A DNA stretch of 64,000 nt from Kangiella marina (GCF_039541235.1 NZ_BAABFV010000002.1:310001-374000); one strand, 5' to 3'. Counted from the stretch's first letter, positions 17,516 through 27,492 are shown. The notes: generated by a model from the sequence alone, not told the origin. Numbers and translations: made by a program.

Positions 17516-18346
17516 TTAGCCTTGTTCTTTGCCTAAACGAAGAAGCTCGTTCACGCTAGTTTTTGCTCGTGTTTTTGCATCGACTTGCTTAACAATAACG
17601 GCACAACTAAGGCTATACTTGCCACACTGTGATGGAAGACTGCCGGGTACAACGACTGAGCCAGCTGGAACGCGCCCGTAAGTTACTTCGTCCGTTAAGC
17701 GGTTGTAGATTTTGGTGCTTTGGCCAATGAAAACACCCATCGACAATACAGCACCTTCTTCAACAATCACGCCTTCGACTACTTCTGAGCGTGCGCCAAT
17801 GAAGCAATTATCTTCAATAATTGTTGGCCCAGCTTGTAGTGGCTCTAGAACGCCGCCAATACCGGCGCCACCTGAAAGGTGAACGTTTTTACCAATCTGT
17901 GCACACGAGCCTACAGTTGCCCAAGTATCGACCATAGTGCCTTCATCAATGTAAGCACCGATATTGGTATAACTCGGCATGAGAACCACATTCTTAGCAA
18001 TGTAAGAGCCGCGGCGAGCGATCGCATGAGGGACAACCCGAGTGCCGCCAGTTTTAAATTCTTCTTCAGTCATGCCTTGATACTTCATTGGCACTTTGTC
18101 ATAAAACTGTGCAATATCAGTATCAATCACCTTATTATCGTTCAAGCGGAACGATAGCAGAACCGCTTTCTTCAGCCACTGGTTCACAATCCAGTCGCCA
18201 TCTTTCTTTTCTGCGACCCGAGCTTGACCCGAGTCGAGAAGGTTTAGTGCTTCAGTAACAGCGTCTTTCACTTCGGCTGGAGCTGAGCTGACCGAAAGTG
18301 TGTCTCTGTTATCAAAGGCTTGCTCAATAATATTTTGCAGTGACAT
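17516..18346 (-). CDS. dapD: tetrahydrodipicolinate N-succinyltransferase
   Basis: DapD adds a succinyl group from succinyl-CoA to tetrahydrodipicolinate in lysine/DAP synthesis. The left-handed beta helix of hexapeptide repeats occupies about residues 105-235 ([20 protein letters not shown], then [14 protein letters not shown]). The ATG at 18346 ([15 protein letters not shown]) has an AAAGGAA ribosome site and gives 276 residues, matching E. coli (274); a longer frame upstream runs into glnD and is not supported. Confidence 0.97.
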   Translation of the reverse strand: MSLQNIIEQAFDNRDTLSVSSAPAEVKDAVTEALNLLDSGQARVAEKKDGDWIVNQWLKKAVLLSFRLNDNKVIDTDIAQFYDKVPMKYQGMTEEEFKTGGTRVVPHAIARRGSYIAKNVVLMPSYTNIGAYIDEGTMVDTWATVGSCAQIGKNVHLSGGAGIGGVLEPLQAGPTIIEDNCFIGARSEVVEGVIVEEGAVLSMGVFIGQSTKIYNRLTDEVTYGRVPAGSVVVPGSLPSQCGKYSLSCAVIVKQVDAKTRAKTSVNELLRLGKEQG

Positions 18347-18371
18347 AGTGATTCCTTTAATTAGGTTTGAA

Positions 18372-21032
18372 TTAAGCGTTAATCGCTTGTTCAAGATGTT
18401 GTTTAATCTCTTTAATTTTTGCTTTATCAGTGATGGGTTTATTATTTCGATCACTGATGGTAAATGTATCTTCTACGCGTTCACCTAGCGTGACAATTTT
18501 TGCTGAGTGGACTTGGATGTCGCAGTCACGAAAAGCCTGACCAATGTTGGCCAAAAGTGCAGGGCGGTCAAGCGCTGTAATTTCAAGCGTCGTCAGTGGG
18601 CGGTTATCATTGTTGATAAACTTAATTCGCGTTTTGACGGTAAAGTATTTTAAGCGAGTTGGTACGGCTCGGCTGACTGAGACACCTCGGCTTTCGATAT
18701 CAGACAAACCGTCGATCAAGTTGTCTTGGATTTCTTGTATGCGTTGCTCGTAAGACAGAGGATGCCCTTGTTCGTCTAATACGATAAACGTATCAAGGCA
18801 CAAACCTTTGGGCGATGTAAATAACGTCGCAGCCTGAATGTTTAAGTGATTCTGGCTCAAAAGTGCGGTTATCGCTGCAAAAAGGTCAGGCTGATCTTCA
18901 ACGGCTATAAACACCTCAGTCCCAGCTTGAGAGCGATGATTTTTTATCGCCACATAAGGCAGTTCCGGCTGTGAAAGTAATTGCTCAGTCTGCCAAATGA
19001 TTTGCTCAGGATGATAGCGCAGTAGGTAATCGTCACCTAACTCCATCAGCAACTCGCGAACAGGCTCAATCGTTTCACCGGTTTTAGTAAACTGCTCTAA
19101 CACTTGCTGGCGTGTGTCTTCCATCATTTCGGCTTGGTTAGCGCGTGGTGTTGATTGAGTAAGGTAATGTTTGGTGGCTAAAAACAGTTCTTTTAATAAT
19201 GACTCTTTCCACGAATTCCAGAGTGTAGGGTTCGTTGCTCGAATATCAGATACGGTTAATACATAAAGTAATTCGAGGTGCAAAATTGATGGAATTCGGT
19301 TAGCAAAACTTTCAATTACATCAGGATCGCTGATGTCTTTACGTTGCGCAACCAGTGACATAATTAAGTGACTCTTGACCAGCCACGAAATTAATTCAGC
19401 AATATGTTTTTCCAAGCCGATTGATTGAGCGTACTCAAGGGCATCAACGGCACCAAGTTCAGAGTGATCGCCACCACGACCTTTACCAATATCATGAAAG
19501 ATAGCAGCCAAATATAAAGGTGTCGGATCAACCAGCGTTTTCATGATTTTTCGGCACAGTGGAAACTCGTGTTGAAACTCGGGTTTGTTGTAGCGAATGA
19601 TATAGCGCAGCAAAAATAGAGTATGTTCATCGACGGTGTAGGCATGGAATAAATCGAACTGCATTTGCCCTTCAATCTGAGCGAACTTGGGAATCATTGC
19701 ACCAAGAATATTGGTTCGTTTCATTAATGCAAAGCCGCGACTGGTCAGCTGCTTGGTCGCAAGAAACTCTTTGAAGTAACTGATGTTGATGGCATCCCGG
19801 CGATATTTGCGGTTGACCATTTGCTGGCTGGAGCGAATTTTCCGCATAGTCTTGGCTTCAATCTGAATGATTTCAGGATTAAGTGCAATGTGGCGGAAAA
19901 TTTTAATCAAAGCATGTGGTTTTTTTAGAAATAAATCCGGATCTTTGATGCCAATTCGCTGATTATGTAAATAGAAGTCATCATCCAGATCGAGGTGGTC
20001 GCTCTCTTTATTATCTTGTAAATATTCTTGCTCAAAAATCTGCAAGAAAAGTTCGTTGAGGTTGCGAATGATCATTACGGCTCGATAATACCGCTGCATT
20101 AAATGCTCAACCGCCAACTTGTTGTCATGATCTTCGAAGCCCATCCATTCTGCGACTTTTTTCTGATGCTCGAACAACAAACGATCTTCACGTTTGCCGC
20201 TTAAAACATGTAACGCAAAACGTACGCGATGGAGAAATTGTTGGCCGTTTAATAAGCTACGATATTCACGTCGGGTGAAGATACCGTACTTGATTAAGTC
20301 ATGGAGACTGCTACTTTTAAAGTGCTTGAGGGTGATCCATTGAATCACTTGAAGGTCACGCAAGCCGCCAGGGTTTGACTTGATGTTGGGCTCAAGATTA
20401 AAGGAGGTTTCTTTAAATTTAATATGACGAGCGGTTTGTTCATCCAGTTTTGCGCGGAAGAATTTTTCCGAAGGCCAGAAACCTGGATCTTTAACTTTGG
20501 CATTAAGTTCGCGTAGCAGTAACTGATCACCACAAAGAAAGCGTGACTCGATGAGGTTGGTAGCGACTGAAATATCTTCTAAGGCCAGTGACTCACATTG
20601 CGCTATGGTTCTAACGCTGTGACCGACTTCTAGTCCAATATCCCAAAGAAAAGCAAGCCAAGACTCAAGCTCTAAGTTTTTCTCTTGTGCCTCTTCACCG
20701 CTATTTTCTTCGCTAAGCAGTACCAGGATGTCAATATCAGAGTAGGGCTGCAACTCTTCACGGCCATAGCCACCAACAGCAATTAGAGCGGAGCCAGAGT
20801 TAACCGAAAATTGTGCCCAGCTGGTTGTTAAAATATGATCCATAAGCGCACTGCGGGCACGCAGTAGTTGAATGATACTTGTTCCTTTTTGAAACTGCTT
20901 GGTTAGAGCATCAAGCCCGGCTTGTAAGTAGTCTTTGTAAACTTTTAGGCGATCAGCACCCTCAGCCGACTGACTCTTTTTGAGCAAATCGGCTGCTTTA
21001 GGGAGGTAGTTAAACTTATCAGGACTTGCCAC
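18372..21032 (-). CDS. glnD: bifunctional uridylyltransferase/uridylyl-removing enzyme
   Basis: GlnD senses glutamine and modifies PII proteins, so it sits at the top of nitrogen control. Domains in order: nucleotidyltransferase ([20 protein letters not shown], about residues 90-110), a helical linker, an HD phosphohydrolase ([15 protein letters not shown], about 515-530), and two ACT domains at about 700-780 and 815-886. 886 residues, as expected. It lies between map and dapD on the same strand, the usual gammaproteobacterial order. Confidence 0.97.
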   Translation of the reverse strand: MASPDKFNYLPKAADLLKKSQSAEGADRLKVYKDYLQAGLDALTKQFQKGTSIIQLLRARSALMDHILTTSWAQFSVNSGSALIAVGGYGREELQPYSDIDILVLLSEENSGEEAQEKNLELESWLAFLWDIGLEVGHSVRTIAQCESLALEDISVATNLIESRFLCGDQLLLRELNAKVKDPGFWPSEKFFRAKLDEQTARHIKFKETSFNLEPNIKSNPGGLRDLQVIQWITLKHFKSSSLHDLIKYGIFTRREYRSLLNGQQFLHRVRFALHVLSGKREDRLLFEHQKKVAEWMGFEDHDNKLAVEHLMQRYYRAVMIIRNLNELFLQIFEQEYLQDNKESDHLDLDDDFYLHNQRIGIKDPDLFLKKPHALIKIFRHIALNPEIIQIEAKTMRKIRSSQQMVNRKYRRDAINISYFKEFLATKQLTSRGFALMKRTNILGAMIPKFAQIEGQMQFDLFHAYTVDEHTLFLLRYIIRYNKPEFQHEFPLCRKIMKTLVDPTPLYLAAIFHDIGKGRGGDHSELGAVDALEYAQSIGLEKHIAELISWLVKSHLIMSLVAQRKDISDPDVIESFANRIPSILHLELLYVLTVSDIRATNPTLWNSWKESLLKELFLATKHYLTQSTPRANQAEMMEDTRQQVLEQFTKTGETIEPVRELLMELGDDYLLRYHPEQIIWQTEQLLSQPELPYVAIKNHRSQAGTEVFIAVEDQPDLFAAITALLSQNHLNIQAATLFTSPKGLCLDTFIVLDEQGHPLSYEQRIQEIQDNLIDGLSDIESRGVSVSRAVPTRLKYFTVKTRIKFINNDNRPLTTLEITALDRPALLANIGQAFRDCDIQVHSAKIVTLGERVEDTFTISDRNNKPITDKAKIKEIKQHLEQAINA

Positions 21033-21045
21033 TCAACTTCCCGTT

Positions 21046-21882
21046 TTAGAAGGGTTCTTCTTCACGACGAGTAAGGACTTCAACGCCATTAGAGGTGACC
21101 AGTAATGTGTGCTCCCACTGCGCTGATAATGAGCGGTCTTTAGTTAAAACCGTCCAGCCATCTTTTTTATTGTGCTTCACATGGCGTTTGCCGACGTTTA
21201 CCATTGGTTCTATGGTGAAGGTCATGCCTTCTTCCAGCACCACACCAGTACCTGGGCGACCATAATGAGTCACTTGAGGTTCTTCGTGGAACTTCGCGCC
21301 AATGCCATGGCCACAATATTCTTTAACGATAGAATACCCTTTGCCTTCAGCATATTTCTGAATGGCGTAGCCAATATCACCAAGACGGGCTCCAGGTTTG
21401 ACCATATCAATGGCTAGGTACAAACTCTCTTGAGTTGCTTGAATGAGCTTCTTGGCTTGAGGCGTCGGTTCTCCAACAACAAACATCTTGCTGGTATCGC
21501 CATGATAGCCATCTTTGATAACGGTCACGTCTAGATTAAAAATATCACCGTTACGCAGAGGTTTTTTATTAGGAATACCGTGGCAGACAACATCGTTAAC
21601 CGATGTGCAGACAGACTTTGGGAAGCCACCATCGGTAGCGACAGCTTGTGTCGGACTGCCTTCTTCGTTCAGGGTGACTGGATAGATTGAGCCACCGTAA
21701 TTCAATGTGGCTGGATAACCACCTTGCTTGTGAACAATATGGTCGTGGCAGATTTGATCCAGCTCTTCTGTGGTCACGCCTTTTTTGACGTGCTCACCAA
21801 TCATTTCCAGAACTTCCGCTGCTAAACGTCCTGCGACGCGCATTTTCTCAATTTCTTCAGGAGTCTTTATCTGAATGCCCAT
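21046..21882 (-). CDS. map: methionine aminopeptidase, type I
   Basis: Map removes the initiator methionine from new proteins. Metal ligands are in FNLDVTVIKDGYHGDTSKMF (two aspartates), GHGIGAKFHEEP, FTIEPMVNVG and QWEHTLLV. The ATG at 21882 (MGIQIKTPEEIEKMR) aligns with the E. coli start; a longer frame to 21942 is unlike the family. 278 residues against 264. In E. coli and many relatives map is divergent from rpsB; here about 11 kb of other genes lies between them. Confidence 0.96.
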   Translation of the reverse strand: MGIQIKTPEEIEKMRVAGRLAAEVLEMIGEHVKKGVTTEELDQICHDHIVHKQGGYPATLNYGGSIYPVTLNEEGSPTQAVATDGGFPKSVCTSVNDVVCHGIPNKKPLRNGDIFNLDVTVIKDGYHGDTSKMFVVGEPTPQAKKLIQATQESLYLAIDMVKPGARLGDIGYAIQKYAEGKGYSIVKEYCGHGIGAKFHEEPQVTHYGRPGTGVVLEEGMTFTIEPMVNVGKRHVKHNKKDGWTVLTKDRSLSAQWEHTLLVTSNGVEVLTRREEEPF

Positions 21883-22020
21883 ACAATAACCGGTTGATAC
21901 CTTATTAGCTTTACCTAGCCCAGCTTGATTCAAGGCTAGCAAAATAGGCGTCTATTCTAACGAATTGTATACAACAAGGGAAACTTGATAGGTGTGGTTG
22001 TTAGAACTTAATAGAATGAT

Positions 22021-22710
22021 TTAATGAGCCTCCTGCCGGCATTTAAGTTCCGGTGCTTGATACCCCCAAACTATTAACGCTTCCCCTTGGTGCTCCCAAA
22101 AGGTTTCGTTCTGCCCTTGATACTTGGCACCACTGGCGCTGCTAACGTTGTACATCAAGGAGGTTTGGTCTCCACGCTCTGCTATTAGGGTTGGCGGCTC
22201 TGTTTCGAAAAAGGTTATGAAGAATTCATTTTTAGGATTCTGGTCACAAACAAAGCGGATTGGCCCCTTAAATGTAACCAGACGATACTTGGCTTGAAGT
22301 TCGGCGATACGGTATTGGTATGAGTTTTCGATACAGCTAACAATATCACTGCTTTTCCAACAGTCATTACGGCCTTTAATCCAACCCCTCTGTATGGCTT
22401 TAAGAGTTTTGCTTGTTTCTCCAGCGTTATCAAGAGCTTGCTGATACACCGTCGCTAATTGATTATCCAGCTTGGCAAGCTGAGGCTGATCACAAATCGT
22501 AGCTTCTATGCTTCCAGATTCCACTTTAGCGCAGTCAAAAGATGGCTTGAGGGTTTTGCCAGGCGTTTCAGGTGTCGAGTCAATCAAATAGCGAGTAGCA
22601 TCGTGAGTTTTGTCTTTTGAACCGTGGGTTAAATTTTCAGTGGAGCTATCGCAGGCTATTAGAGTAACCGTCAGGACTATGATGCCCAGTAGTTGAGTTA
22701 TCTGGTGCAT
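22021..22710 (-). CDS. lipoprotein with LprI-like (DUF1311) and MliC-like lysozyme-inhibitor domains
   Basis: A 229-residue exported lipoprotein: the signal peptide ends in the lipobox LIAC (cysteine at about residue 20). Residues about 55-130 form a DUF1311/LprI-type domain (FDCAKVESGSIEATICDQPQ, then RGWIKGRNDCW). The C-terminal 80 residues resemble MliC, the membrane-bound inhibitor of C-type lysozyme (RFVCDQNP, SASGAKYQGQNETFWEHQGE). Both families are known to inhibit lysozyme, so a role in resisting host or competitor lysozyme is likely but inferred. It follows a small glycine-rich membrane protein gene by ten bases. The start at 22710 is supported by AAAGG. Confidence 0.78.
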   Translation of the reverse strand: MHQITQLLGIIVLTVTLIACDSSTENLTHGSKDKTHDATRYLIDSTPETPGKTLKPSFDCAKVESGSIEATICDQPQLAKLDNQLATVYQQALDNAGETSKTLKAIQRGWIKGRNDCWKSSDIVSCIENSYQYRIAELQAKYRLVTFKGPIRFVCDQNPKNEFFITFFETEPPTLIAERGDQTSLMYNVSSASGAKYQGQNETFWEHQGEALIVWGYQAPELKCRQEAH

Positions 22711-22720
22711 TGAAATGCCT

Positions 22721-22921
22721 TTACTGGTCTTTATTCGATGATTTGCGCTTTTTAATTTCAGTACCAATACCCATGATTAAACCGATGGCGACGCCAATCC
22801 CCATGCCTAACATCATGTTGCTCATTGCAACGCCTAGAGCGGCACCAATACCAACGCCAATAGCGATATAAGCGCCAACATACGTGGTTCCGTGGTTACC
22901 TTCAGGTTGTTTATTGTTCAT
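22721..22921 (-). CDS. small glycine-zipper membrane protein
   Basis: A 66-residue protein, MNNKQPEGNHGTTYVGAYIA at its start, followed by two glycine-rich hydrophobic stretches (GVGIGAALGVAM and MGIGVAIGLIMGIG) and a basic end (KKRKSSNKDQ). Spaced glycines are typical of glycine-zipper membrane segments. The function is unknown. It precedes the lysozyme-inhibitor-like lipoprotein with a ten-base gap, so the two are probably co-transcribed. The ribosome site is weak. Confidence 0.6.
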   Translation of the reverse strand: MNNKQPEGNHGTTYVGAYIAIGVGIGAALGVAMSNMMLGMGIGVAIGLIMGIGTEIKKRKSSNKDQ

Positions 22922-22988
22922 AGTGTAAACTGTCAGTTCGTGATTATTACTTCCAATAATAGACCTCTGAAGTAAAAAATCAACGCAC

Positions 22989-23014
22989 AAAAAAACGCGC
23001 CTTTTTGAGGCGCG
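22989..23014 (-). terminator. intrinsic terminator of the 23.0-23.6 kb lipoprotein gene
   Basis: On the minus strand CGCGCCT and AGGCGCG form a GC-rich stem around a short A-rich loop, followed by a run of seven Ts (the A-run at 22989-22995 on the plus strand). Confidence 0.85.
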
Positions 23015-23044
23015 CTTTGGTCGGTCGTTAGGTTTGAATGTAAC

Positions 23045-23563
23045 CTACATGGCTGAACGAAGTGTAGACGCTAGCTCTTTGGCATCATAATAATGACCAT
23101 CACCACTTGGCATCTCACCACTGCCGATTACAATTTCCAGAGAACTGCTGTACTTGCTGCGCTCTTTGCCAGCTTCCACGCCGATTGTTGTGGTATAAGC
23201 TGGGCGACGGCGAGTTTCACAGCCGAGTAAACCGCAATCGCGTTCAATCACTTCCGTTCTGCGAACTTCTGTTCGAGCGGGAGTGCTTCTCGTTTCTTTA
23301 TCTGAGCCACGATCGACGACTTGAAACCAAGAACCACCTTCTTGTAGCGTTAACTCAGCCGCTCTTAACAAAGCGTAGTCCTTAACCGTGTTTTGGCTGG
23401 TTGACGTATTACCATTGAAACTAATGCGGTAACGGTCATCGCCAAGCTTTGTGCTGTAGTAACCATAATCTTTTGGAGTTTCTGCTGGCGCATAAGTTGT
23501 TGTACTCGCACAGCCGGCAAGCATTAAACATGCTGAAATACAAACTAAGTGTAGTGCCTTCAT
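23045..23563 (-). CDS. lipoprotein of the CC0125/CC1285 type
   Basis: 172 residues with a lipoprotein signal peptide ending LAGC (cysteine 18). The pattern DDRYRISFNGNTSTSQNTVK followed by DYALLRAAELTLQEGGSWF matches a family of small bacterial lipoproteins named after Caulobacter CC0125/CC1285; the function is unknown. A cysteine pair (ERDCGLLGCETRRR) lies in the middle. GAGGT precedes the ATG. It has its own terminator. Confidence 0.75.
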   Translation of the reverse strand: MKALHLVCISACLMLAGCASTTTYAPAETPKDYGYYSTKLGDDRYRISFNGNTSTSQNTVKDYALLRAAELTLQEGGSWFQVVDRGSDKETRSTPARTEVRRTEVIERDCGLLGCETRRRPAYTTTIGVEAGKERSKYSSSLEIVIGSGEMPSGDGHYYDAKELASTLRSAM

Positions 23564-23724
23564 GATTTACCTCGTCAATTTTAAGGTTCACTATCAATAT
23601 AACGACTGTACACAAGTTATGCAACTTATTGAAAAATAAGAAATAAGGGTTTTCCCCTAGACTGATATTGAGTCTTCAAGGCTTTGAAGTCATCGGAAAC
23701 CAGTAGACAGCATGCTGCTGTGGC

Positions 23725-24144
23725 TTACTTTCTAAATAAGTCGTCCATATCATTAAAGCCTTTAAATTCTAAGGCGTTACCGGAGGGGTCATTAAAGAAC
23801 ATGGTCGCCTGCTCTCCTGGCTTTCCTTCGAATCGGATATAGGGCTCGATCACAAACTCGACTCGACTCTTGTTTAAGTGCTCCGCCAGTTCGCGCCACT
23901 GCCTCATGTCCAGTACAACTCCAAAATGCGGGATGGGCACGCCATGACCATCAACTTTTGAAGTATTGGCAGTTTTTGGAATCATGTCTTCATCCAAGTG
24001 AACCACTAGCTGATGGCCGTAACAGTCATAATCGATCCAGCGGTCACTCGAGCGGCCTTCATCAAAGCCCAGTAACTCCCCGTAGAACTCACGCGCTTTA
24101 TCTAAATCATGGACTGGGATGGCTAAATGAAATGGTTGTGGCAT
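23725..24144 (-). CDS. VOC (glyoxalase/dioxygenase) superfamily protein
   Basis: 139 residues of the vicinal oxygen chelate fold. The N-terminal half begins [20 protein letters not shown], giving a histidine ligand at about residue 6; a second histidine is in [10 protein letters not shown] and a glutamate in [10 protein letters not shown], the expected metal set. The substrate is unknown; members range from glyoxalases to antibiotic-resistance proteins. It stands alone. Confidence 0.83.
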   Translation of the reverse strand: MPQPFHLAIPVHDLDKAREFYGELLGFDEGRSSDRWIDYDCYGHQLVVHLDEDMIPKTANTSKVDGHGVPIPHFGVVLDMRQWRELAEHLNKSRVEFVIEPYIRFEGKPGEQATMFFNDPSGNALEFKGFNDMDDLFRK

Positions 24145-24195
24145 TGTCGGTTACCTTTAATGTAGAGGGCTACCCAAGTTAAAGTAGGGGGAAAC

Positions 24196-24465
24196 TTAAA
24201 GCGGCTTTTTCACTTCAACGTTGGCCCCATCGTTCAAGATAGAGTCATCGCGCTTTGGTCTATCTCGCTCAAAAGTTGGCTCACAGTATTTATCTGCATT
24301 AGGCTTTCTTTCTCCTGAGGTGGCGGGATCGTGATACATGCGACACCACTGTAAACTGCCCTTAATAGGTTCCACTTCTTCTTTTGCTGCTCGGTCAGAA
24401 CTGCCTGAGCAACCTATAACGCTAAACGCAGCGATGCTACTTAGTATCAGTGTGTAATACTTCAT
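24196..24465 (-). CDS. small hypothetical lipoprotein
   Basis: 89 residues from the ATG at 24465 (GAGGGA upstream). The signal peptide ends VIGC (cysteine about 19). The mature part carries LQWCRMYHDPATSGERKPN and KYCEPTFERDRPKRDD, with two cysteines that could pair. This resembles small DUF3012-like lipoproteins of marine gammaproteobacteria by its WC-x-M pattern, but I am not certain. Confidence 0.6.
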   Translation of the reverse strand: MKYYTLILSSIAAFSVIGCSGSSDRAAKEEVEPIKGSLQWCRMYHDPATSGERKPNADKYCEPTFERDRPKRDDSILNDGANVEVKKPL

Positions 24466-24618
24466 AATGGTGTCCCTCGTAGTTATGGTCAAAGTTTATC
24501 CTATCAGAAAGGCGAGGGTGACCAAAACTAACCCACTGTTAAAATTTTTAAATTTTATGTAAGAAACTTGTTTTTGATTTCGTCTATAGTAGTGAGGCCA
24601 CATAAATGGGGAAGATCG

Positions 24619-25167
24619 TTGAAGAATACACAGAAGCAGCAGATTGCTGAATTAGCAAATCAATATGGACGACAGGTGTTCGCTACCGCATATCGCATTG
24701 TAGGGGATAGCCATTATGCAGAAGATATCACTCAAGATATTTACATGAAGCTATTCAAAAAAACACCTAAGGCGTTCGACAAAGTGAATAACTGGGCTGC
24801 TTATCTGACGACTATGGCAACTTCTGCCAGCCTTGATTTATTAAGAAAGAAGCACCGCTTATCGGAGCAAAGTTTTTCTGAGGATGTGTTGTCGATAAAA
24901 AGTAAATCGCAACCAACACCGGAAAGACAGTTTGGCTTAACCCAAGATATTCGGCTGCTTCGTCATGCGTTAACGAAAGTGACCGAACAAGAAGCAAAGG
25001 TTTTTGTTTTGCGTTTTGTCGAAGAGCTTTCCTATGAGGATATTGCTGAGTCATTAAAGCTAACCTCAAGTAACGTTGGCATCATTCTTAATAGAACTCG
25101 GCAAAAACTGGCCCGCTTACTTAGTCACAGTCAGATTACAGGAGAGAAGCATGAAGTACACAGCTGA
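24619..25167 (+). CDS. ECF-family sigma factor
   Basis: A second extracytoplasmic-function sigma factor, 182 residues. Region 2 contains YRIVGDSHYAEDITQDIYMK and VNNWAAYLTTMATSASLDLL; region 4 contains EEAKVFVLRFVEELSYEDIA-like sequence (TEQEAKVFVLRFVEELSYED) and SNVGIILNRTRQKLARLL. The TTG at 24619 is chosen because GGGGAAG lies just upstream and no in-frame ATG is nearby; a longer frame begins at 24568. The downstream membrane protein overlaps its end by 17 bases and is the likely anti-sigma factor. The inducing signal is unknown. Confidence 0.88.
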   Translation: MKNTQKQQIAELANQYGRQVFATAYRIVGDSHYAEDITQDIYMKLFKKTPKAFDKVNNWAAYLTTMATSASLDLLRKKHRLSEQSFSEDVLSIKSKSQPTPERQFGLTQDIRLLRHALTKVTEQEAKVFVLRFVEELSYEDIAESLKLTSSNVGIILNRTRQKLARLLSHSQITGEKHEVHS

Positions 25168-25981
25168 TCAAAGTTTGGACAAAGCAGTTGAAGGTCTTAA
25201 AGCTGAACAGGCTTTGTCGGAAGATATTGAACGTGCGCAAGATAATTTGCTAAGAGCGGTTGCAATCGAGGTGGAGAATGATTGCGAAGAACCGGGGTGG
25301 TTTCAGAGACTATCCGTCTGGTGGAAAGAAACCTTTAATTTTTCAGGGCTTAAACTCGCAGGCTCAATGGGCGCTGCTGCCAGTATCGCTTTCGTGATGT
25401 TTATTTTTGCAGCGTCGCCGCAAACCTCGTTCGCGAGCATGGTGGCAGAGTTTAAAAAAGTCAGCAACATGTTCTACAGCGCGACCATGACCAGCGCAGG
25501 GGAACACCTGATGGATATTAAGGTTTATTACCGTGATTCAGGGCAGGTGCGAATGGAAAGTTATTCGTTAGGAGATAAAGGCCAGCCAACGTTCGTTAAT
25601 ATTATGGATGTGAGTCAGGGTAAAGGCGTTATGAAACTATCGAATGGTAATGGTGAGCAAACTGTGCCATTCACTTTTCAGGCCAATGACTCTACGCAAA
25701 GCGTTCAAGAAAATCCTCTTTATTGGCGCAATCTTATTTTGGACGTTGATCCAGAAAAAGCGCAGCCGCTTGGCGTACAAACCTTTTCAGGTACTGAACT
25801 TACAGGTTACTTGATTGAAGATAGTGGTATCGAAGCACGAGTTTGGGTTGACCCCAAAACTGAGCTTCCAGTGAAAATCAATGTCAGTCAAACCTTAGGT
25901 GACGGTAGCGTAGGTTTTGAAATGCAGGCTGACGTCAGTTACAACCAGCGCTTCGACGATAGCTTGTTTGCACTGGAGTAA
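25151..25981 (+). CDS. putative membrane-bound anti-sigma factor with LolA/RseB-like outer domain
   Basis: 276 residues from the ATG at 25151 (GGAGAGAAGC upstream), which lies inside the end of the ECF sigma gene. About 75 N-terminal residues are hydrophilic and acidic (the likely sigma-binding part), followed by a membrane helix (GSMGAAASIAFVMFIFAAS, about residues 75-93) and a 180-residue beta-rich outer domain (MDIKVYYRDSGQVRMESYSL, then ARVWVDPKTELPVKINV). This layout resembles LolA/RseB/DUF2092-like domains fused to an anti-sigma anchor. The role rests on context and topology. A terminator follows. Confidence 0.65.
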   Translation: MKYTADQSLDKAVEGLKAEQALSEDIERAQDNLLRAVAIEVENDCEEPGWFQRLSVWWKETFNFSGLKLAGSMGAAASIAFVMFIFAASPQTSFASMVAEFKKVSNMFYSATMTSAGEHLMDIKVYYRDSGQVRMESYSLGDKGQPTFVNIMDVSQGKGVMKLSNGNGEQTVPFTFQANDSTQSVQENPLYWRNLILDVDPEKAQPLGVQTFSGTELTGYLIEDSGIEARVWVDPKTELPVKINVSQTLGDGSVGFEMQADVSYNQRFDDSLFALE

Positions 25982-26030
25982 CTCTAGAAAGAAACTCTCG
26001 ATTGAAGTCATACTTTAGAAGCAAGAATAG

Positions 26031-26059
26031 AGTAGCGGTGTCAAAGCCGCTACTTTTTT
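26031..26059 (+). terminator. intrinsic terminator after the ECF sigma/anti-sigma pair
   Basis: AGTAGCGG (26031-26038) and CCGCTACT (26047-26054) form an eight-pair stem with an eight-base loop, followed by Ts to 26059. Confidence 0.88.
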
Positions 26060-26072
26060 ATGTCAGCTTTAG

Positions 26073-26405
26073 TTAGACTTTTTTAACGAACTGAGATTTT
26101 AGCTTCATAGCGCCAATCCCAGGTATTTTGCAGTCGATATCATGATCGCCGTCTACCAAGCGAATGTTCTTAACTTTTGTGCCGACTTTCACCACTTGAG
26201 AAGAGCCTTTGATTTTTAAATCTTTAATCACCGTGACGGTATCACCATCTTGTAAAGGATTGCCGTTGGAATCCTTGATGGAGGAGTCTTCTTGCGCGGA
26301 GGCATTTTGAGACCACTCATGACCGCACTCTGGACAAGCTAACATGGCTTGGACTTCATAAGTGTAAGTAGAATTACATTGCGGGCAGTTAGGTAATTGG
26401 CTCAT
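26073..26405 (-). CDS. yjdM: zinc-ribbon protein of the PhnA/YjdM family
   Basis: 110 residues. An N-terminal zinc ribbon is formed by CPQC (about 8-11) and CPEC (about 26-29), then GHEWSQ; the C-terminal domain has [20 protein letters not shown] and [20 protein letters not shown], the family core. The name PhnA is historical; phosphonate metabolism is not implied. The ATG at 26405 is chosen by family length; an upstream extension has no similarity. Confidence 0.9.
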   Translation of the reverse strand: MSQLPNCPQCNSTYTYEVQAMLACPECGHEWSQNASAQEDSSIKDSNGNPLQDGDTVTVIKDLKIKGSSQVVKVGTKVKNIRLVDGDHDIDCKIPGIGAMKLKSQFVKKV

Positions 26406-26504
26406 GATTGGTTCGTGGCGCTGCGTGGTTGTGGCGACATTATAGAGTAATCTTGTTAAAAACATAGCGTAGCTTAACTTAACTGGAAGTAACCTATCTA
26501 TGCG

Positions 26505-26711
26505 CTAGAGTTTATCTTTTGGAACGCCATCGTCACACTTCTTGCAATTCAGTGACTGTCCGAGTTTAGATTCACGCCCAGACCGAGTTTCAACCCAGGG
26601 GCGATTAATGAAAGGGGGCTTGTGGCGAACGTGCTGGAAGTGACCACAGGCTAACTCCGCAACCCAGTCGTCGTGATCATCTTTATGGTAGCCGGTGATG
26701 GGTTGCTTCAT
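26505..26711 (-). CDS. DUF3565 family small protein
   Basis: 68 residues with the family pattern MKQPITGYHKDDHDDWVAEL, then CGHFQHVRHKPP, NRPWVETRSGR and a C-terminal CKKC. The cysteines and histidines suggest metal binding. The function is unknown. It lies just upstream of the zinc-ribbon gene on the same strand, with 99 bases between. Confidence 0.83.
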   Translation of the reverse strand: MKQPITGYHKDDHDDWVAELACGHFQHVRHKPPFINRPWVETRSGRESKLGQSLNCKKCDDGVPKDKL

Positions 26712-26835
26712 CTTAATTGGAATATATCTAGTGATGTGCTTATAGTATTGTAGTGAACTTTTGTCCTGACAACTAGTGCATGGTGACTTAGGCCTGCATT
26801 GTGCTCATTATCGTTTCTTCCAAGAAGGAGTTTTT

Positions 26836-27492
26836 ATGCCTGTTTCGACCTCCCAAGAGTGTGACTTAACGTTTTACACCAATCCACAGTCTCGCGGGCA
26901 GATAGCGCGCTGGATGTTAGAAGAAGTAGGGGCTGAGTATCGTCAGGAAGTTCTTGAGTACTATACATCGATGAAAAGCGAGGAGTACCTTAAGATTAAC
27001 CCGATGGGAAAGGTGCCAGCGATTGTCCATCGTGGAAAAGTGGTAACAGAGTGCGCAGCAATCTGTGCCTATCTTGCGGATGTTTTTCCTCAGGCAGGAC
27101 TCGCACCGCCCATTGACGATCGGTCTGACTATTACCGATGGTTATTCTTTAGCGCAGGGCCTTTGGAGGCAGCTATTGTTGACCGTTCGCTAAAAGTGAA
27201 TATCAAGCCTGATCAGGAAGCTATGGTTGGTTACGGAAATTACGATCGGGTGCTTGATGTCTTATCGGCTCAGTTGCTGAAGTCGGCTTATGTTGCGGGT
27301 GAACGGTTTACAGCTGCAGATGTTTATGTGGGTTCACATGTATTGTGGGGACTTCAATTCGGCAGCATGGATATGCGTCCAGGCTTTGAAGACTACGCGG
27401 CTAAGCTCGCCGAGCGCCCAGCATTTAAAGCAGCAAAACTCATAGACGAGCAGCTCATCGCTGACTCGGAAAGAGAAAAGTCTAAAGAATAA
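26836..27492 (+). CDS. glutathione S-transferase family protein
   Basis: 218 residues from the ATG at 26836, which has an AAGGAG ribosome site. The N-terminal thioredoxin-fold domain has LTFYTNPQSRGQIARWMLEE and the cis-proline region NPMGKVPAIVHRGKVVTECA, followed by an all-helical C-terminal domain. A serine or threonine near residue 15-20 probably activates glutathione. The substrate is unknown. It is isolated between small minus-strand genes. Confidence 0.88.
   Translation: MPVSTSQECDLTFYTNPQSRGQIARWMLEEVGAEYRQEVLEYYTSMKSEEYLKINPMGKVPAIVHRGKVVTECAAICAYLADVFPQAGLAPPIDDRSDYYRWLFFSAGPLEAAIVDRSLKVNIKPDQEAMVGYGNYDRVLDVLSAQLLKSAYVAGERFTAADVYVGSHVLWGLQFGSMDMRPGFEDYAAKLAERPAFKAAKLIDEQLIADSEREKSKE

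Noticed and set aside
24563-24586. GAAACTT followed by CGTCTA ahead of the second ECF sigma gene
   Set aside because: It resembles an ECF autoregulatory promoter, but the spacing is 11-13 bases, several short of the usual 15-17.
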